A stretch of 64,000 nucleotides of DNA from Symbiodinium natans (taxonomy: Eukaryota; Sar; Dinophyceae; Suessiales; Symbiodiniaceae). Made by a program: the position numbers and the translations under genes. Positions 33,036 through 45,982 of the stretch are shown here, in pieces. Positions within the stretch are counted from its first letter, which is position 1. Each line of letters starts with the position of its first letter. Under the pieces are notes generated by a model, which was given only the letters and a program-made list of their open reading frames with translations, was not told the origin of the DNA and did no database searches. Where the stretch lies: positions 1,103,743 through 1,167,742 of the forward strand of contig CAJNDS010000446.1 in assembly GCA_905221605.1 (NCBI GenBank). Direction: 5' to 3'.

Positions 33036-34648
33036 GCTGCTGCTGTTATTGTTGGGGTTGGGTACTTGGTGCTTGGGGCCGGGTGGTGGTTGGTGGCGGT
33101 TGTTGATGGTGTCTTTGTGTTCTTATGATGTTTTGTTTTGCTGCTCTTGGGTGCCGCTGCTCGTCTCTGCAAAATGCTTGGCAGGTACAAAACGACCAGG
33201 GCGGATGCAGACGACAACTGGCGACGTTGAGTGCTTGCACCCCTCGTGCGTGGTGCGCCGAGTGGCTCCACGCAGAAGATTTAAAACAAACAAATATCAT
33301 TGAATCTCACAACCGGGCTGTCCGGGTACCTGCTCGTAGCCTCAGGCGTTGATAGCCTGTAAACTACCAAAGCTGGCTCGAGGGTGAATTTGTTACTTCA
33401 ACGTTCGGGGGGAGTCGAAAGAATTGAGGCTGTTTGCATTGACCCTCTAGTGAGATGTGCTGAAAATAAATCGACATAAATAAGTGGTATGTACATGTGT
33501 ATATATATATATATATAGATATAATTGGACAAGCATTGCTTGAATCCTTGCAACAAACTATTGTGGATCCATACGGTGAAAGCTGAATCTGGACAGCCCA
33601 ATCCCATCAGTATCCTAGAATCCTGGAAGAGTGTTCCGTTTCGTGACCTATCTAGTCGAAACTTACCACGCACAGTGAGAAGCATTTTGCAGTGAACGGG
33701 CCAGCGTTGTGCTTCGTTTTAGTGTGCTGGTTGAAAAGCTGGTTGTCATACTTGCTCCGGCAGTTGTTGTAGTGCATGGAGCGGCGGTTGCGATTCGGGT
33801 GGGCGCTGAGCAGCAGTACCTTGCGCGGTAGGAGCTCGCGTGGTTATGTATGTTGCAAAGATAATGGCCAGACCGTTGTCTAATGCCTTCGAAACTTGAC
33901 AGCTCTCAGCACACCTAAGCATTGCAATCGCTTTGCAAATCTGCAGCAGCTAAAGCGTAGATCAAGTTTGAAGCACCCCGGCGAGAGCACAATAGACTGG
34001 CCAGAAGACTAGCAGGCGCATCTTCAAAGGCCTGTGAAAAGGGTGAGCAGGATGTACGATTTCTCAGGTGTGTTCCATGGATTTTCCTGTTTGGGTGGTG
34101 GTAGTGGTTCAAAGAGCGTAGTGGGTGAGGGTTTTAGGGACAAAGCTTAGCCGAATCGGGTTGAGTAAAAGGTCCCTAAACCCCAAACCCTCCAGCTCCG
34201 TTCGAGAGAGGGCTTGAGCAGTTTAGAGCCAATGGCGGTAGGCCGCCAGGTCATTGTGCTCTCTGGGGCGAACGTGAGAAAGCGCCCTCACGCTTGAACC
34301 AGCACTTCGCAACGGCTCACCCCAGATCCATATCCAGACGAGCCACCGGCATCCACCGGAACATTGCGAAGCAGCAAGACGACTGTGGAACGCTGCCGGG
34401 CAACAACCGGAACTGGCAGGAGACCAGTGGGCACCGCAGACATTGTGTTTTTTGCTGGTGTAGATCGCAACAAAGGCTGTGCTGTACCATGTGAGACAAG
34501 ATTGAAACGATGATGCCGCGCAGTGTCATCCCGGATGTTCGAACAGTGTTCGAACGGCAGCCTGCCTGCGGTGCCTGGAGGCTAGCTACGAACTGTCTCT
34601 TTGCCAGACTCAGACTGTAGGTTCGCTTGTTTCTAATATTTTGTTCAG

Positions 34649-34891
34649 GCTTCATTCACCGATGTGGACGAAGCTAGCAGAATTCTGCGGAGAAAAAACT
34701 GGGGCTGGAAGGGATGGCTCTGGATGGGCAAGGAGCGCTTTGGTGTGCATCGCGCCAACGTTCGTGAAATTTGTCGTCCGTGTTCGTCCGTCGTGCTGAG
34801 AACTCCCTGCATTCAAGTGCCGCCGGATGAGGGGCCGAGGGCTGGTCCGTTAAGCCTTCAGGCTGGCGGGGCTGCCTGGTTCACAGGCTGA
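34649..34891 (+). CDS. Exon of an unrecognised protein
   Basis: A strong acceptor (CTAATATTTTGTTCAG) is followed by ASFTDVDEASRILRRKNWGW and KGWLWMGKERFGVHRANVRE. The frame stays open to TGA at 34889-34891; a donor earlier is possible. Basic and Trp-rich; family not recognised. Confidence 0.5.
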   Translation, partial: ASFTDVDEASRILRRKNWGWKGWLWMGKERFGVHRANVREICRPCSSVVLRTPCIQVPPDEGPRAGPLSLQAGGAAWFTG

Positions 34892-34947
34892 GCGTCACCC
34901 TGGGCGATCCTGCACCCACACACATTCAGAGTTTCTAACCAACTGCG

Positions 34948-34961
34948 CACCACCACCACCA

Positions 34962-34993
<32 letters not shown>

Positions 34994-34994
34994 C

Positions 34995-35090
<96 letters not shown>

Positions 35091-35092
35091 AC
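34948..35092. repeat. (TAC)n microsatellite
   Basis: About 140 bp of ACC then ACT/TAC triplets. Confidence 0.98.
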
Positions 35093-35985
35093 TCGCAGGA
35101 GCGCTTAGCACAAGCCACGGTAGTTTGTTATCAGATCCCCTAACGCGTGCCTTGGTCAGGTCGAACTTTGTGTCTTTTTCTTTTGGAAACACATATGTCC
35201 CAATACGAGCATTTTCCTCTTGTCATACGGAGGCGCATATGGGCCCCTTCGTGCAACTACAAACCGACCTTGAGCCTTCGGGGTGGCCAGACGAAGTCGC
35301 AACATTGCAAACATGAGCATGGCAAATTGAACAGGGGTGAGACTCAAAAGTTGAGGTGACGGGTCGTCGCCTCGTGATTCCGAGAGCTGGGGCCTTCTTG
35401 TGGGAGCTGCGGTAGATTAGGTTCTGTAACTCAGAAAAATCATGCAGGAGTGGGCAAATCAGCTTGTGCAATTCCAAAACGAGCCTGAAGCTTGTGTGGT
35501 GAATCTGATTGATCAGCCCTCGCACTGCGCGCAGAAGAAATAGGAAACACGTTTGGATAATCGTTTCGTATTTGTGGGATCCGGTTCGAATTGACGAAAA
35601 TGTTGGTCTTCATCGCCTGGGCGTGCGCGCTCACAAAGCTGGGCTCACGACTCAACCGTGTGGGAAGAAGCAGCAGCACTCCGGGCCCCTCTGCCGGGCT
35701 CTCGGCCGCCACAGTTGCAGTTCTCGGGCTTGGGGAAGTTTAGGGCAGGTTGTAGGGGGGTCGTCTCATCGCGTTTGCACCTCACAGTTTACCTATATAA
35801 GTAAAAGCATTGAAGTATCCTTTCTTGTACCGGAGCCATGCCACAGACCGCAGGACATTCAATTCCTCGTGAACATTTGAATGTTTGGCTGTTTCAACCC
35901 GGTTTCAAAAGGGCCGTCCTCCTGGAAGCCACTCATTTCGTGCAACAACATAGTCGTTTCCTTTCCCTGCATTTCTTCTTACAAG

Positions 35986-36841
35986 AAGGATGCAAGACCG
36001 AAGCGCACGGAGCTTTGGCGAAGCCTGGGGGTTCATCTCACTGATGTGGTGGGTGCGAATCGTACGACTCTGCAAGACTCCCTGCATGAAGCTTCTCAGG
36101 TCATGGCTTCCGTGGACTTCGACAGCTCCGGACGGCCATCATTCATTGCTCCGCCGGTTTCTCAGTGACAGGCCACGTGCCACCAGATAAATTCTCCGAG
36201 CAGGTTGCTTCACAGAGCACGCTGCCCGTCGGTCCCTAAGGCCTATATTAACATGGCCCTATGGTGCATCTTTGAACCCTCATCGAAGGTACGAGCCACC
36301 ACCCGGCGCACAGAGAGGGCAACTGCCAGGCACAAACTAGCAACTGCGTGCTTGCTGACTTCCTCAAACTTGAAAAGTCACCAAGCTGCGAACTTCCACA
36401 GCCCGAAAGTCTTCTCATCTTTCCCCATGCAGTGTACCTCGACTCATGCAAGTGTTCATGTGCCAGGCATCGCGCATTGAAACCTGCGCCCAAAAGTGTG
36501 TAAGGATCGGGCCAAAAATCCCGTATTTACAGAGTACTGGTCCAATGCCCTACCTGGACCTCGACTGTCTGCTTTACTGTGAGAGGCATCACAAGCGAGG
36601 TGCATGTGCAAAGTACACTTGGCACGTGGATAGTGAAGCACTTGCTGTGCGGCACTGGACCACCAGGAGACATGGAGCCGAAGAGCGCCGTGGAGCGCTA
36701 CATGGTCACCGCCTCAGCTACATAAACCGAGGTTCCCGCAGGTCCGTTGGTGTAGTGGAAGCCTCTCAACTTGTGTATGAGCTCGAGAAGTATAATAGAA
36801 ACGCCAGCTCCGCACGGTGCCAGGAGGCATCGTTGAAATGA
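35986..36841 (+). CDS. 3' part of an unrecognised multi-exon gene
   Basis: Exon 35986-36164 (acceptor TTTCTTCTTACAAG; KDARPKRTELWRSLGVHLTD... then QVMASVDFDSSGRPSFIAPP) ends at GTGACAGG. Exon 36433-36466 (acceptor ATCTTTCCCCATGCAG) ends at a GC donor and joins in phase. The last exon 36742-36841 (acceptor GGTTCCCGCAG; SVGVVEASQLVYELEKYNRN, then ASSARCQEASLK) ends at TGA 36839-36841. One or more exons between 36500 and 36730 are likely but ambiguous because two frames are open. No family recognised. Confidence 0.5.
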
Positions 36842-36988
36842 CTTCTTTCGCCGTGATTACACATGAATGTTTCGTTGTCTGTGTGGCCGCAATGTGCTGC
36901 TGCGCCAGTGCCTTTGGCATTCCTGTGCTGTTCATTCTCTGATATTTCTGCATGTGCAGGCAAGTTTGGGCGGTGGCTGGGTTTCGTG

Positions 36989-38596
<1,608 letters not shown>

Positions 38597-38685
<89 letters not shown>

Positions 38686-38808
38686 GTGTATATATATATA
38701 TATATATGTATATGTCGAAGTTTATATTTATTGATTTGTGACGGATTTATGTCCATTCATAAGTAAACATATATATATATACACACATATATATATATAT
38801 ATATATAA
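38597..38808. repeat. (GT)n then (TA)n microsatellites
   Basis: GT at 38597-38682, then TA-rich runs around 38690-38808, directly joined to the GTGC satellite. Confidence 0.97.
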
Positions 38809-39062
38809 AGACAGCAGCAAACATGCTTTCTTTCATCATAGTCGCTACTGAACAGCAACCCACGGAGAGGGGATGTTTGAGGTTTAGGGTTTAGGATTTA
38901 GGGTTTAGGGTTTAGGGATTCGAGCGCCTTCATGTCGTGCACGTAGGGATTGAAGGTTTAGGACTTAGGCCACATAGGGGTTGAAGGTTGAGGAGCGAGG
39001 GGTTTGGGGTTTAGGGTTTAGGGTTTAGGGGTATTTGGGTTCGCATCAAATCTCCACGGCAG

Positions 39063-41118
39063 GTGCCTCTCATTTCTGCCTGGTGCCCATGGGTACCTCC
39101 TCATGGACAAACCACCTCTATGAGCACCGCGGCTGCAGCTGAGGGGTTCAGGAACCCTAAGCCCTAAACCCCAAACCCCCAAACCCTAAACCCGGATTTA
39201 CATTGTTTTTCGTTTTGTTGTTTCTGGGGGCGAGGGGTTAAGTTTTTTTGCTGCAGGGTTAGGTTTCAGGCATAGGTTTGCATGTTTAGGGTTTAGCGTT
39301 TACAGTACGGGTTTGGGGGGGTGACCGGCAAGCCCTTCCCTGAGGGCCGCAGTGCTCGAACGGTGGTTTTCTGATTGTTGACGCAGGGAAGAACATGGAA
39401 ACTTTAGGCAAGATGTCTACCCCTTGTATCTTCTAGGCTTGGGATCGTGGCAGCTCAGCTCAGTAGGTTGATGATTTTAGTCCAGTGATTAGGGTCTAGG
39501 GCTACGGTTCACAGTGATTGGGGTCTAGGGCTACGGTTCAAGGACATCTTCCAACATGTCTTCATGGTTGTCAGCCGAGCCTGTTTGGCCAAACAGCAGC
39601 TTTTCACCCTCAACAATGTCTCCGTGTTTGAGATCGGCCTGCCGTGCGACGTGTCTGACTCCGCATCCGTGTATGACCCCAAAGGGTTCATGTACCTTAT
39701 AGTATATACTTGGGGCCTTAAAGGGGTTCCCATGTATTAGCTTAAGGGCCCAAGTATATGCAATAAGGGCACATGGACCCTTACAGGGGACAATCTTGTT
39801 CACATGAGGAATGCGCTTCAGCACCGCAGGATGGGAAGACGGAGCCCGCCCCCAAACGCCCCAACCCGGAACCCGAACCCTGCAACCCACAATTCCGACC
39901 CTGAACCTGGAATTCTAAACCCTAAACCCTAAACCCTAAGCCCTAAGCCCTAAGCCCTAAACCCTAAACCCTAAACCCTAAACCCTAAACCCTAAACCCT
40001 AAACCCTAAACCCTAAACCCTAAACCCTAAACCTGAACTACCACCTAAACCTTGCGCCCAGGTCTTTCTTTGCAGGGTGCATCCCCGTGATCCTGAGCCA
40101 CTGGCCCCGAGTTGGGCTGAGGGCTTTTAGGGTTTAGGGTTTAGGGTTTAGGGTTTAGGGTTTAGGGTTTAGGGCCGTTTTGGGGTTTAGAGTTTAGGGT
40201 TCAGGGGACCCCAAACTAAACCCCAAACCCTAAGCCGTTTCGAGAGTCTTGCTGGCTCTGCGGATGCATCCGTCGTCACGAAAGGCTACTGATCCTTGTC
40301 CCCCGGCCCAAAGTCTGATGTTGCGTGCGCGCGCACCATGTGGGTTTGGCAAATAACCCGGTTATGGAACTTTATGTAAAGGCGGCCCCGAAGTCGAGGA
40401 TCCTTTGTACAACGATAAGGAATTTGAGGATCCTTTGTAAAACGATAACGTTTGCATGTTGGGCAGAAGGAAGGGTACTAGGCTTGTACTACAAAGCAAT
40501 GAAACCCTAGCCGGCTCACGCAAACATCGATTCCAGTACTAAGCTTGTACAAAGCAATGGATAACCAGCCGGATCACGGAATTATCAATTCCAGTATTAA
40601 GCTTGTACTACAAAGCAATGGATAACCAGCCGGCTCACGGAAACATCGATTACAGTACTAAGCTTGTACTACAAAGCAATGGATAACCAGCCGGCTCACG
40701 GAAACATCGATTCCAGTACTAAGCTTGTACTACAAAGCAATGAAACCCTAGCCGGCTCACGGAGACATCGATTCCAGTACTAAGCTTGTACTACAAAGCA
40801 ATGGAAAACCAGCCGGCTCACGCCAACATGTGCAGATGCGCAGCTCTGGTGGGGTTTCGCGTTTCGGGGGATTGCTGGTTGTTGCGCTGTTTGGAAATTG
40901 TATTCTTTTTTGGAGGGATGACGATCCCAGAATATCCCAGAAATTCAAGAATATGTGGTTTAGGGCTTTAGGTTGTCAAAGCTCTTAAAATGCAAACCCT
41001 ATACCTGAGCAGCTTAGGCGACGATTTCGGCGTTCCCTTCGATGGCGACATTCGCTGGGAGGACTTCTCCATCAAGCGCCTGGCCGAGGGGGACCCTTTA
41101 CAACTCCTTGGCAGCCCA
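39063..41118 (+). CDS. Exostosin-type glycosyltransferase (GT47) core, first recognised exons of a large gene
   Basis: Exon 39063-39131 reads ASHFCLVPMGTSSWTNHLYE plus HR. A 21-nt microexon, 40076-40096, gives GCIPVIL. Exon 41018-41118 gives SDDFGVPFDGDIRWEDFSIK, then RLAEGDPLQLLGSP. Joined through two GC-AG introns the phases match, giving the GT47 signature FCLVP-G ... GCIPVIL-S-D ... VPF ... W-FS. Exostosin-type enzymes are typically type II Golgi membrane proteins that extend polysaccharides. Upstream exons are not settled (38833-38872 is a candidate). The gap between LYE and GC is two residues shorter than I expect for the family, so a tiny exon may be missing. Intron 2 (40097-41017) carries TTTAGGG and CCCTAAA arrays and a 61-bp tandem repeat. 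The exon chain continues to 57215. Confidence 0.72.
39531..39674. other. Coding-like block inside the first exostosin intron, strand ambiguous
   Basis: On - the frame reads ADLKHGDIVEGEKLLFGQTG and ends at a TAG. On + it reads DIFQHVFMVVSRACLAKQQL with an acceptor TTCAAG and a GT donor. Neither fits between the GT47 motifs. It may be a nested or alternative exon, or chance. Confidence 0.3.
39676..39784. mobile_element. Long-TIR hairpin element, family H
   Basis: The arms (GGGTTCATGTACCTTATAGT, then ATACTTGGGGCCTTAA) are reverse-complementary with few mismatches over about 39 bp to the right side, which ends GCACATGGACCC. The loop is about 30 bp. Confidence 0.65.
39917..40032 (+). repeat. CCCTAAA array before the microexon
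   Basis: About 16 units, some CCCTAAG, upstream of the acceptor GGTCTTTCTTTGCAG of the exostosin microexon. Confidence 0.97.
40126..40210 (+). repeat. TTTAGGG array after the microexon
   Basis: Begins about 30 bp after the GC donor of the 21-nt microexon; about six exact units, then degenerate ones. Together with 39917-40032 it brackets the microexon in opposite orientations. Confidence 0.97.
40479..40830 (+). repeat. Tandem repeat, about 61 bp, six copies
   Basis: Unit from AAGCTTGTACTACAAAGCAA through AGCCGGCTCACGGAAACATC to GATTCCAGTACT; copies 58-62 bp with small differences. It lies in the second exostosin intron. A 32-bp repeat (GAGGATCCTTTGTAMAACGA) occurs twice just upstream. Confidence 0.95.
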
Positions 41119-41291
41119 GTGGTACCCGTTACCCTTTTTTCGGTTCTGGGTTCCCTCATAAGGTAACCAACCAAGAAAAGGGTGCCTTCATAATAATATG
41201 GCTACTGGGATACTAAGTCTAAGCAAAGCCCAAACCGAGAACCAGGGCTTGGGATTTAGGGCTAAGGGGGCTGAGGTGTGGGGTTGCCGAG

Positions 41292-44200
41292 GATGCCCCG
41301 CGACAAAAGGTGATCCTGCGCACCGGGCCCCCATGCTATTCTTCGGCCACTTACTTGTAAGGATGTCGGGGGGAGGGCGGGAGAGAACGGGAGGGGGAGA
41401 AGAAGCAGGAGAAGGGGGAGGTGTGGCGGGGGGGCCTCCCCGTCCTCCCGGACAAAAGCAACACGCGCTTTGCAACTGTGCACGCTAGTCCCTAAACCCG
41501 ACCTTATAAGAACCCAAAACCTATTTCTTTGTAGGGTTCAAACCCCAAAAAGGATTCTTGGGTAACCCACCAAAAAGTAGCTGCTTCTTTGTAGGCTTTG
41601 ATAATGGAACCCCTTATAGGTTCTTACAGGAATTCCTATAAGCCCCCAAGCCCGGAGCCCTTAACTGGACAGACCGCAGATTACAGGTGGCCCATGGCCG
41701 ACGTCGACATGGGCCTGTGTCTCGCTATCGAAGGTAGTTTGTCAGTTCTCGACATTCTGGTTCCTCGTTTTGGGTGCCCTCAAGAGTAGTGGCCGCCTTG
41801 TAAGAAGGACCCGCCAAAAAGGGATCGTGTTGCGAGAAGCGACCATTTGTGTTAGGAGTTTACTCTTGAGGCTTGTTTTTTTCTTTTTGGGGTACATCAG
41901 CTCCCTTAAACCTGAGCCCTCAGGGGGTTATTCTGCTCAAGGATTGTGTGTGGGTCCTTGGGGTTTTAAGGCCTAGTTTTGTTTTAGGGTTTAGACTTTG
42001 GGGTTCAGGGTTTCGGGTTTAGGGCGTCAAGCAGGGTGCAGGGCGAGTATGCAGGGTTGCGTGGTTTTGGGCTTAGAGTGTAGGACCGATGAGGCGAAAC
42101 ATCCCAATCTAAAGCCCTTCAGAACCCCCAAGGGATCATCCCTGCGCTGACATCGACTGTTTCACCAAGGGTTTAGGGTTTAGGGTTTAGGGTTTAGGGT
42201 TTAGGGTTTAGGGTTTAGGGTTTAGGGTGTGGGGTTTAGGGTTGGCAGATTCAGAACGTCTCACGTTCCCCCAAAGCCGTGCCTTCAAACGAGGACAATG
42301 CCGCAAACACCCAACACAGCGGGATCTTTCAGCCCAACAGAATCCCAAACCAAGAGCCCCCTGGAGCCCTAGCAGGGTAAAGCTACCGAGCCTTGCCTTA
42401 CCCCCTGACCGGCAATTAGACTACCCCCCCTTACGATAATCCCTACTAAGGACTGTTAGTATAAAGGGAGCATCCCAAGCTTTAGAGGTGTCGTTTCGGG
42501 CCCCAGGTATCATCACTTGCTTTCAATTCCAAGTGGGACTTTACGGCGGCCCGGCCCCCGGCATTGTAGGGGCCCTCTTACTATACTAAGTGTAGTTAAG
42601 GGCGTTGTAACCTAGGAAGACCTACAACTCAACTCCGGCTACAGGTAGGGGCCTTCTTACTATACTAAGTGTACTTAAGGGCGTGAGAACCTAGATAGTA
42701 AGACTTGTAACTCCACTAGAACTACTTGCACGCCCTTGTGACTCAGTAAGTAGGCTTAGTTAGTTGGGTTGCGGAATTGTTCACGGGTTTCTAGGGAAGC
42801 AGACTGAGGGGCTGATGGGCGCTGATAGGATTTACGTCTTAGGGTAGTTGCATGGTCCCTTCACACGGGGCCTTCATTGGGGACCACGTAAACCCTAAAC
42901 CCTAAACCCTAAGCCCTAAACCCTAAACCCCAAGGACCCATACTTCGGGGCCTTTTAAAGAAGGTAACGGACCGCATCAAGAGACCATATAGCTCCCCTC
43001 AGATACCCCAAACCTACTAGTACTTTGTTACGTCTAGAGGCTTAGGGTTGTTGGAGGTTCGCTAGGTCTTTCATTGCAACAACCTGCAAAACGGTTAGGC
43101 TTTGGGTTCCTAAGGCAGGGTTTGCCGGATTTTTGCCGCAAAGAACATCCTAAACCCTAAGCCCCTGAATCCCAAACCCCGGAATTTTGAGGCCTAGAGG
43201 TCCCTATGCCGTCTGTACTTGTTAGGGCTCTAGTAACCCCCAACCCTCAAACTGCCTAGACCCTAAACCCGAAATCCTAAACCCTAGCCCTAAACCCTAA
43301 ACCCTAAACCCTAAACCGAGTTAGGCTTTAGGGATAGCTCTTGGTAGGTAGTCCGTAAACCTTGCCCTAGAGCTCGCCAATCTCTTGTTGGTGCTGAGGA
43401 TGAAAGCGGCAGTGGACGCCCATGCGTGCTGGTTCGACTACCATCAGGTGTTGGAAACTCGGTTTAGGGTTTAGGGTTTAGGGGTGGAGTCCTGTTTTCG
43501 GCCTCTGAATTGGGTTTCTTGTTCAGGCACTAGGTTTTCAGCTTAAGCATTGAGGTTTAGTGCAGCAGGGCCATATTGGGCTTAGGGTCAAGAAGTCTTC
43601 AGTCTATCTGAGGGTAGTTTCATGGGCCCCGAATATGGCCCCTGACCTCCTTTCAGGGGTTCTGATGCATGGGCATGGGCCCTTAATTTGTATAGGGTAT
43701 ATAAGGGGGCATATAAGGGTATATAGGGGGTATATTATAAGGGGCATACACGGGGTATATGAGGGGTACTAGTACCCTGTTAAGGGACCATGTAACTACC
43801 CTAAGAGTCTCAGTTTAGGATTGAAGGTTTAGTGGAGGAGGAACTTCCGAGCAGAGCCCTACAGGAAGCCCCAAACCCAAACCCTCTCCCTCCCAGATTC
43901 TGCAGACCCCAAACCCTAAACCCTAAACCCTAAACCCTAAACCCTAAACCCTAAACCCTAAACCCTAAACCCTAAACCCCAGCTCAGGAGCAAGATGGCC
44001 AGAAGTGCACCTCGGACTCCCTCGCGGGGGGGGTTTGAACCATCAACCCCAAATCCTAAGCCATAAGCTGCCCCATACCCGAAGCCCTAAACCCTAAATC
44101 CTAAACCCTAAACCCTAGCCCTAAACCGTTAATCCTGACCCCTAAGCCCTAAACCCTAAACTCTAGCCCTAAACCCTAAACCCTTTTCCGAGCTCCATGG

Positions 44201-45760
44201 TTCAGGGCCTGGGGCGGGTTTAGGGTTGCGGCTTAGGGTGTTTGTTTCGGGTTTAGGGTTGAGGGTTAGGGTTTAGGGTTTAGGGTTTAGGGTTTAGGGT
44301 TTTGGGTTTGGGGATGCAAACTCCTTGGCTCGAATAGAACGGGCTGAGAGCGACCTCCCACACAACGCGGAGCCAAAACTCCCGAGCTTAGCCTAAACCT
44401 AACCTAGACCCCTTATGAAGCCTAAACCCCCCAAACCCCAAAACCTAAACCCCAAACCACAAACCGTACACCCCGCAAAAACCTACCACAAACCCCGAAC
44501 CGCAAACCCCAAACCCTAAGTCCCAAAGCCTTAACCCTGAACCCCAAACCCCAAACCCCAAACCAGAATCCCCAAACCCCAAGCACCGTGAACCCTATAT
44601 GTAGGGCCCCCTAGTTACGAATAGGGTTATAAGGGCCCTTAATTGGGTTATAAGTCCTACTTTTCAGGTTCTGAATCCCTTAACTAAAGTTGGTACAGCC
44701 CGGGGGCCCCTAAACCCTAAACCCCAAACCCCAAACCTTAAACCCCAAACCCCAAACCCCAAACCCTAAACCCTAAACCCTAAACCCTAAACCCTAAGCC
44801 CTAAACCCTAAACCCTAAACCCTATAAACCCTAAACCCTAAACCCTCGAAGGCTCGCCCTACTACGGTCTCCTCCGCAGCCTGGAGCGCCGCAAACCGGC
44901 CTTGGCGCGACTCCCTGGGCCTAGGAACCTCTGGAACTCACCTCCTCAAGTTGCGGGCGGAGGAGAAAAAGGAGCAGGGTTTAGGGTTTAGGGTTGAGGG
45001 TTGATGGGTGAGGGGTTTGGGGTCTAGGGGTTTACGGTTTAGGGCTTATAAGGGTTTCTAGGGTTTCTAGGGTTATAGGTTTGTAGGCTTTATAGGGTTT
45101 AGGGTTTACAGGTTTGATAGTGTTTATAGAGTTTAGGGTTTCTGGGGTTTAGGGTTTTTAGGGTTTAGGGTTTAGGGCGTCGCTCGGGACTTCTTTAGGG
45201 TTTGTGGGGTTTGTAAGGTTGGGGCCTTTAGGTTTTTGGGGTTTAGGGCTTAGGGTTCAGGGTTTATAGACTGTAGGGTTCGCAGGGTTTATAGGGTGCA
45301 GGGGTTGCAGGCTTTCAAGGGTTTATGGTGCTTATGGCCTTAGGGTTCAGGGCTTAGGGCGCTCGGGACAAATTGAGGCTTGTGAGTTGGGAAGGCTTAG
45401 GGGTTTAGGGTTTAGGGTTTTGGGTTTAGGGTTTAGGGTTTAGGGTTTAGGGTGTTCGAGGATTCTGCTTGCTCTGGGGGCTTCGAGGATGTAAGGCCTC
45501 CAGGGCTCAGGAGTTTTAGGCTTACACGGCCAGCAGGGTCTGCAAAGTTTAGTCTTCGTGGGCTTATAAGCCCTAAACCCTATAGACCCGAAACCCTGAA
45601 ACCAAAAGTTCCTAAAGTTTAGGGTTTTTCATTTTTTTGGGGTTTAGGGGTAACAGAGAAGCCTTTACAAGTCAACAGCCCGACCTTGCCGCTCTGCAAG
45701 CGTACAAATAATGCCTACTTAGGGGTTTAGGGTTTAGGCCCCCCTTAAGGTTAGAGAACC

Positions 45761-45793
<33 letters not shown>

Positions 45794-45940
45794 CACCCAC
45801 CGACAATCCCATGTGGAGCAGTGGAGCATGAGGGTTAGAGAACCGTCCCTAGTCCTTAAACTGGGTTTTGAAGCAGGACCACTATCCTGCCCACTCCCCC
45901 CCCCCCCCCCCCCCCCCCCCCCACCCCCCCCACCCCCCCC

Positions 45941-45982
<42 letters not shown>

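Noticed and set aside
32474-33271. 265-codon - strand frame rich in Ser/Asn/Thr
   Set aside because: Mostly a translation of the CTG/CAG repeat and surrounding low-complexity sequence; the poly-Gln frame is kept only as a weak candidate.
40479-40830. CRISPR-like array
   Set aside because: Units of about 61 bp are contiguous with no unique spacers; it is a simple tandem repeat in an intron of a eukaryotic gene.
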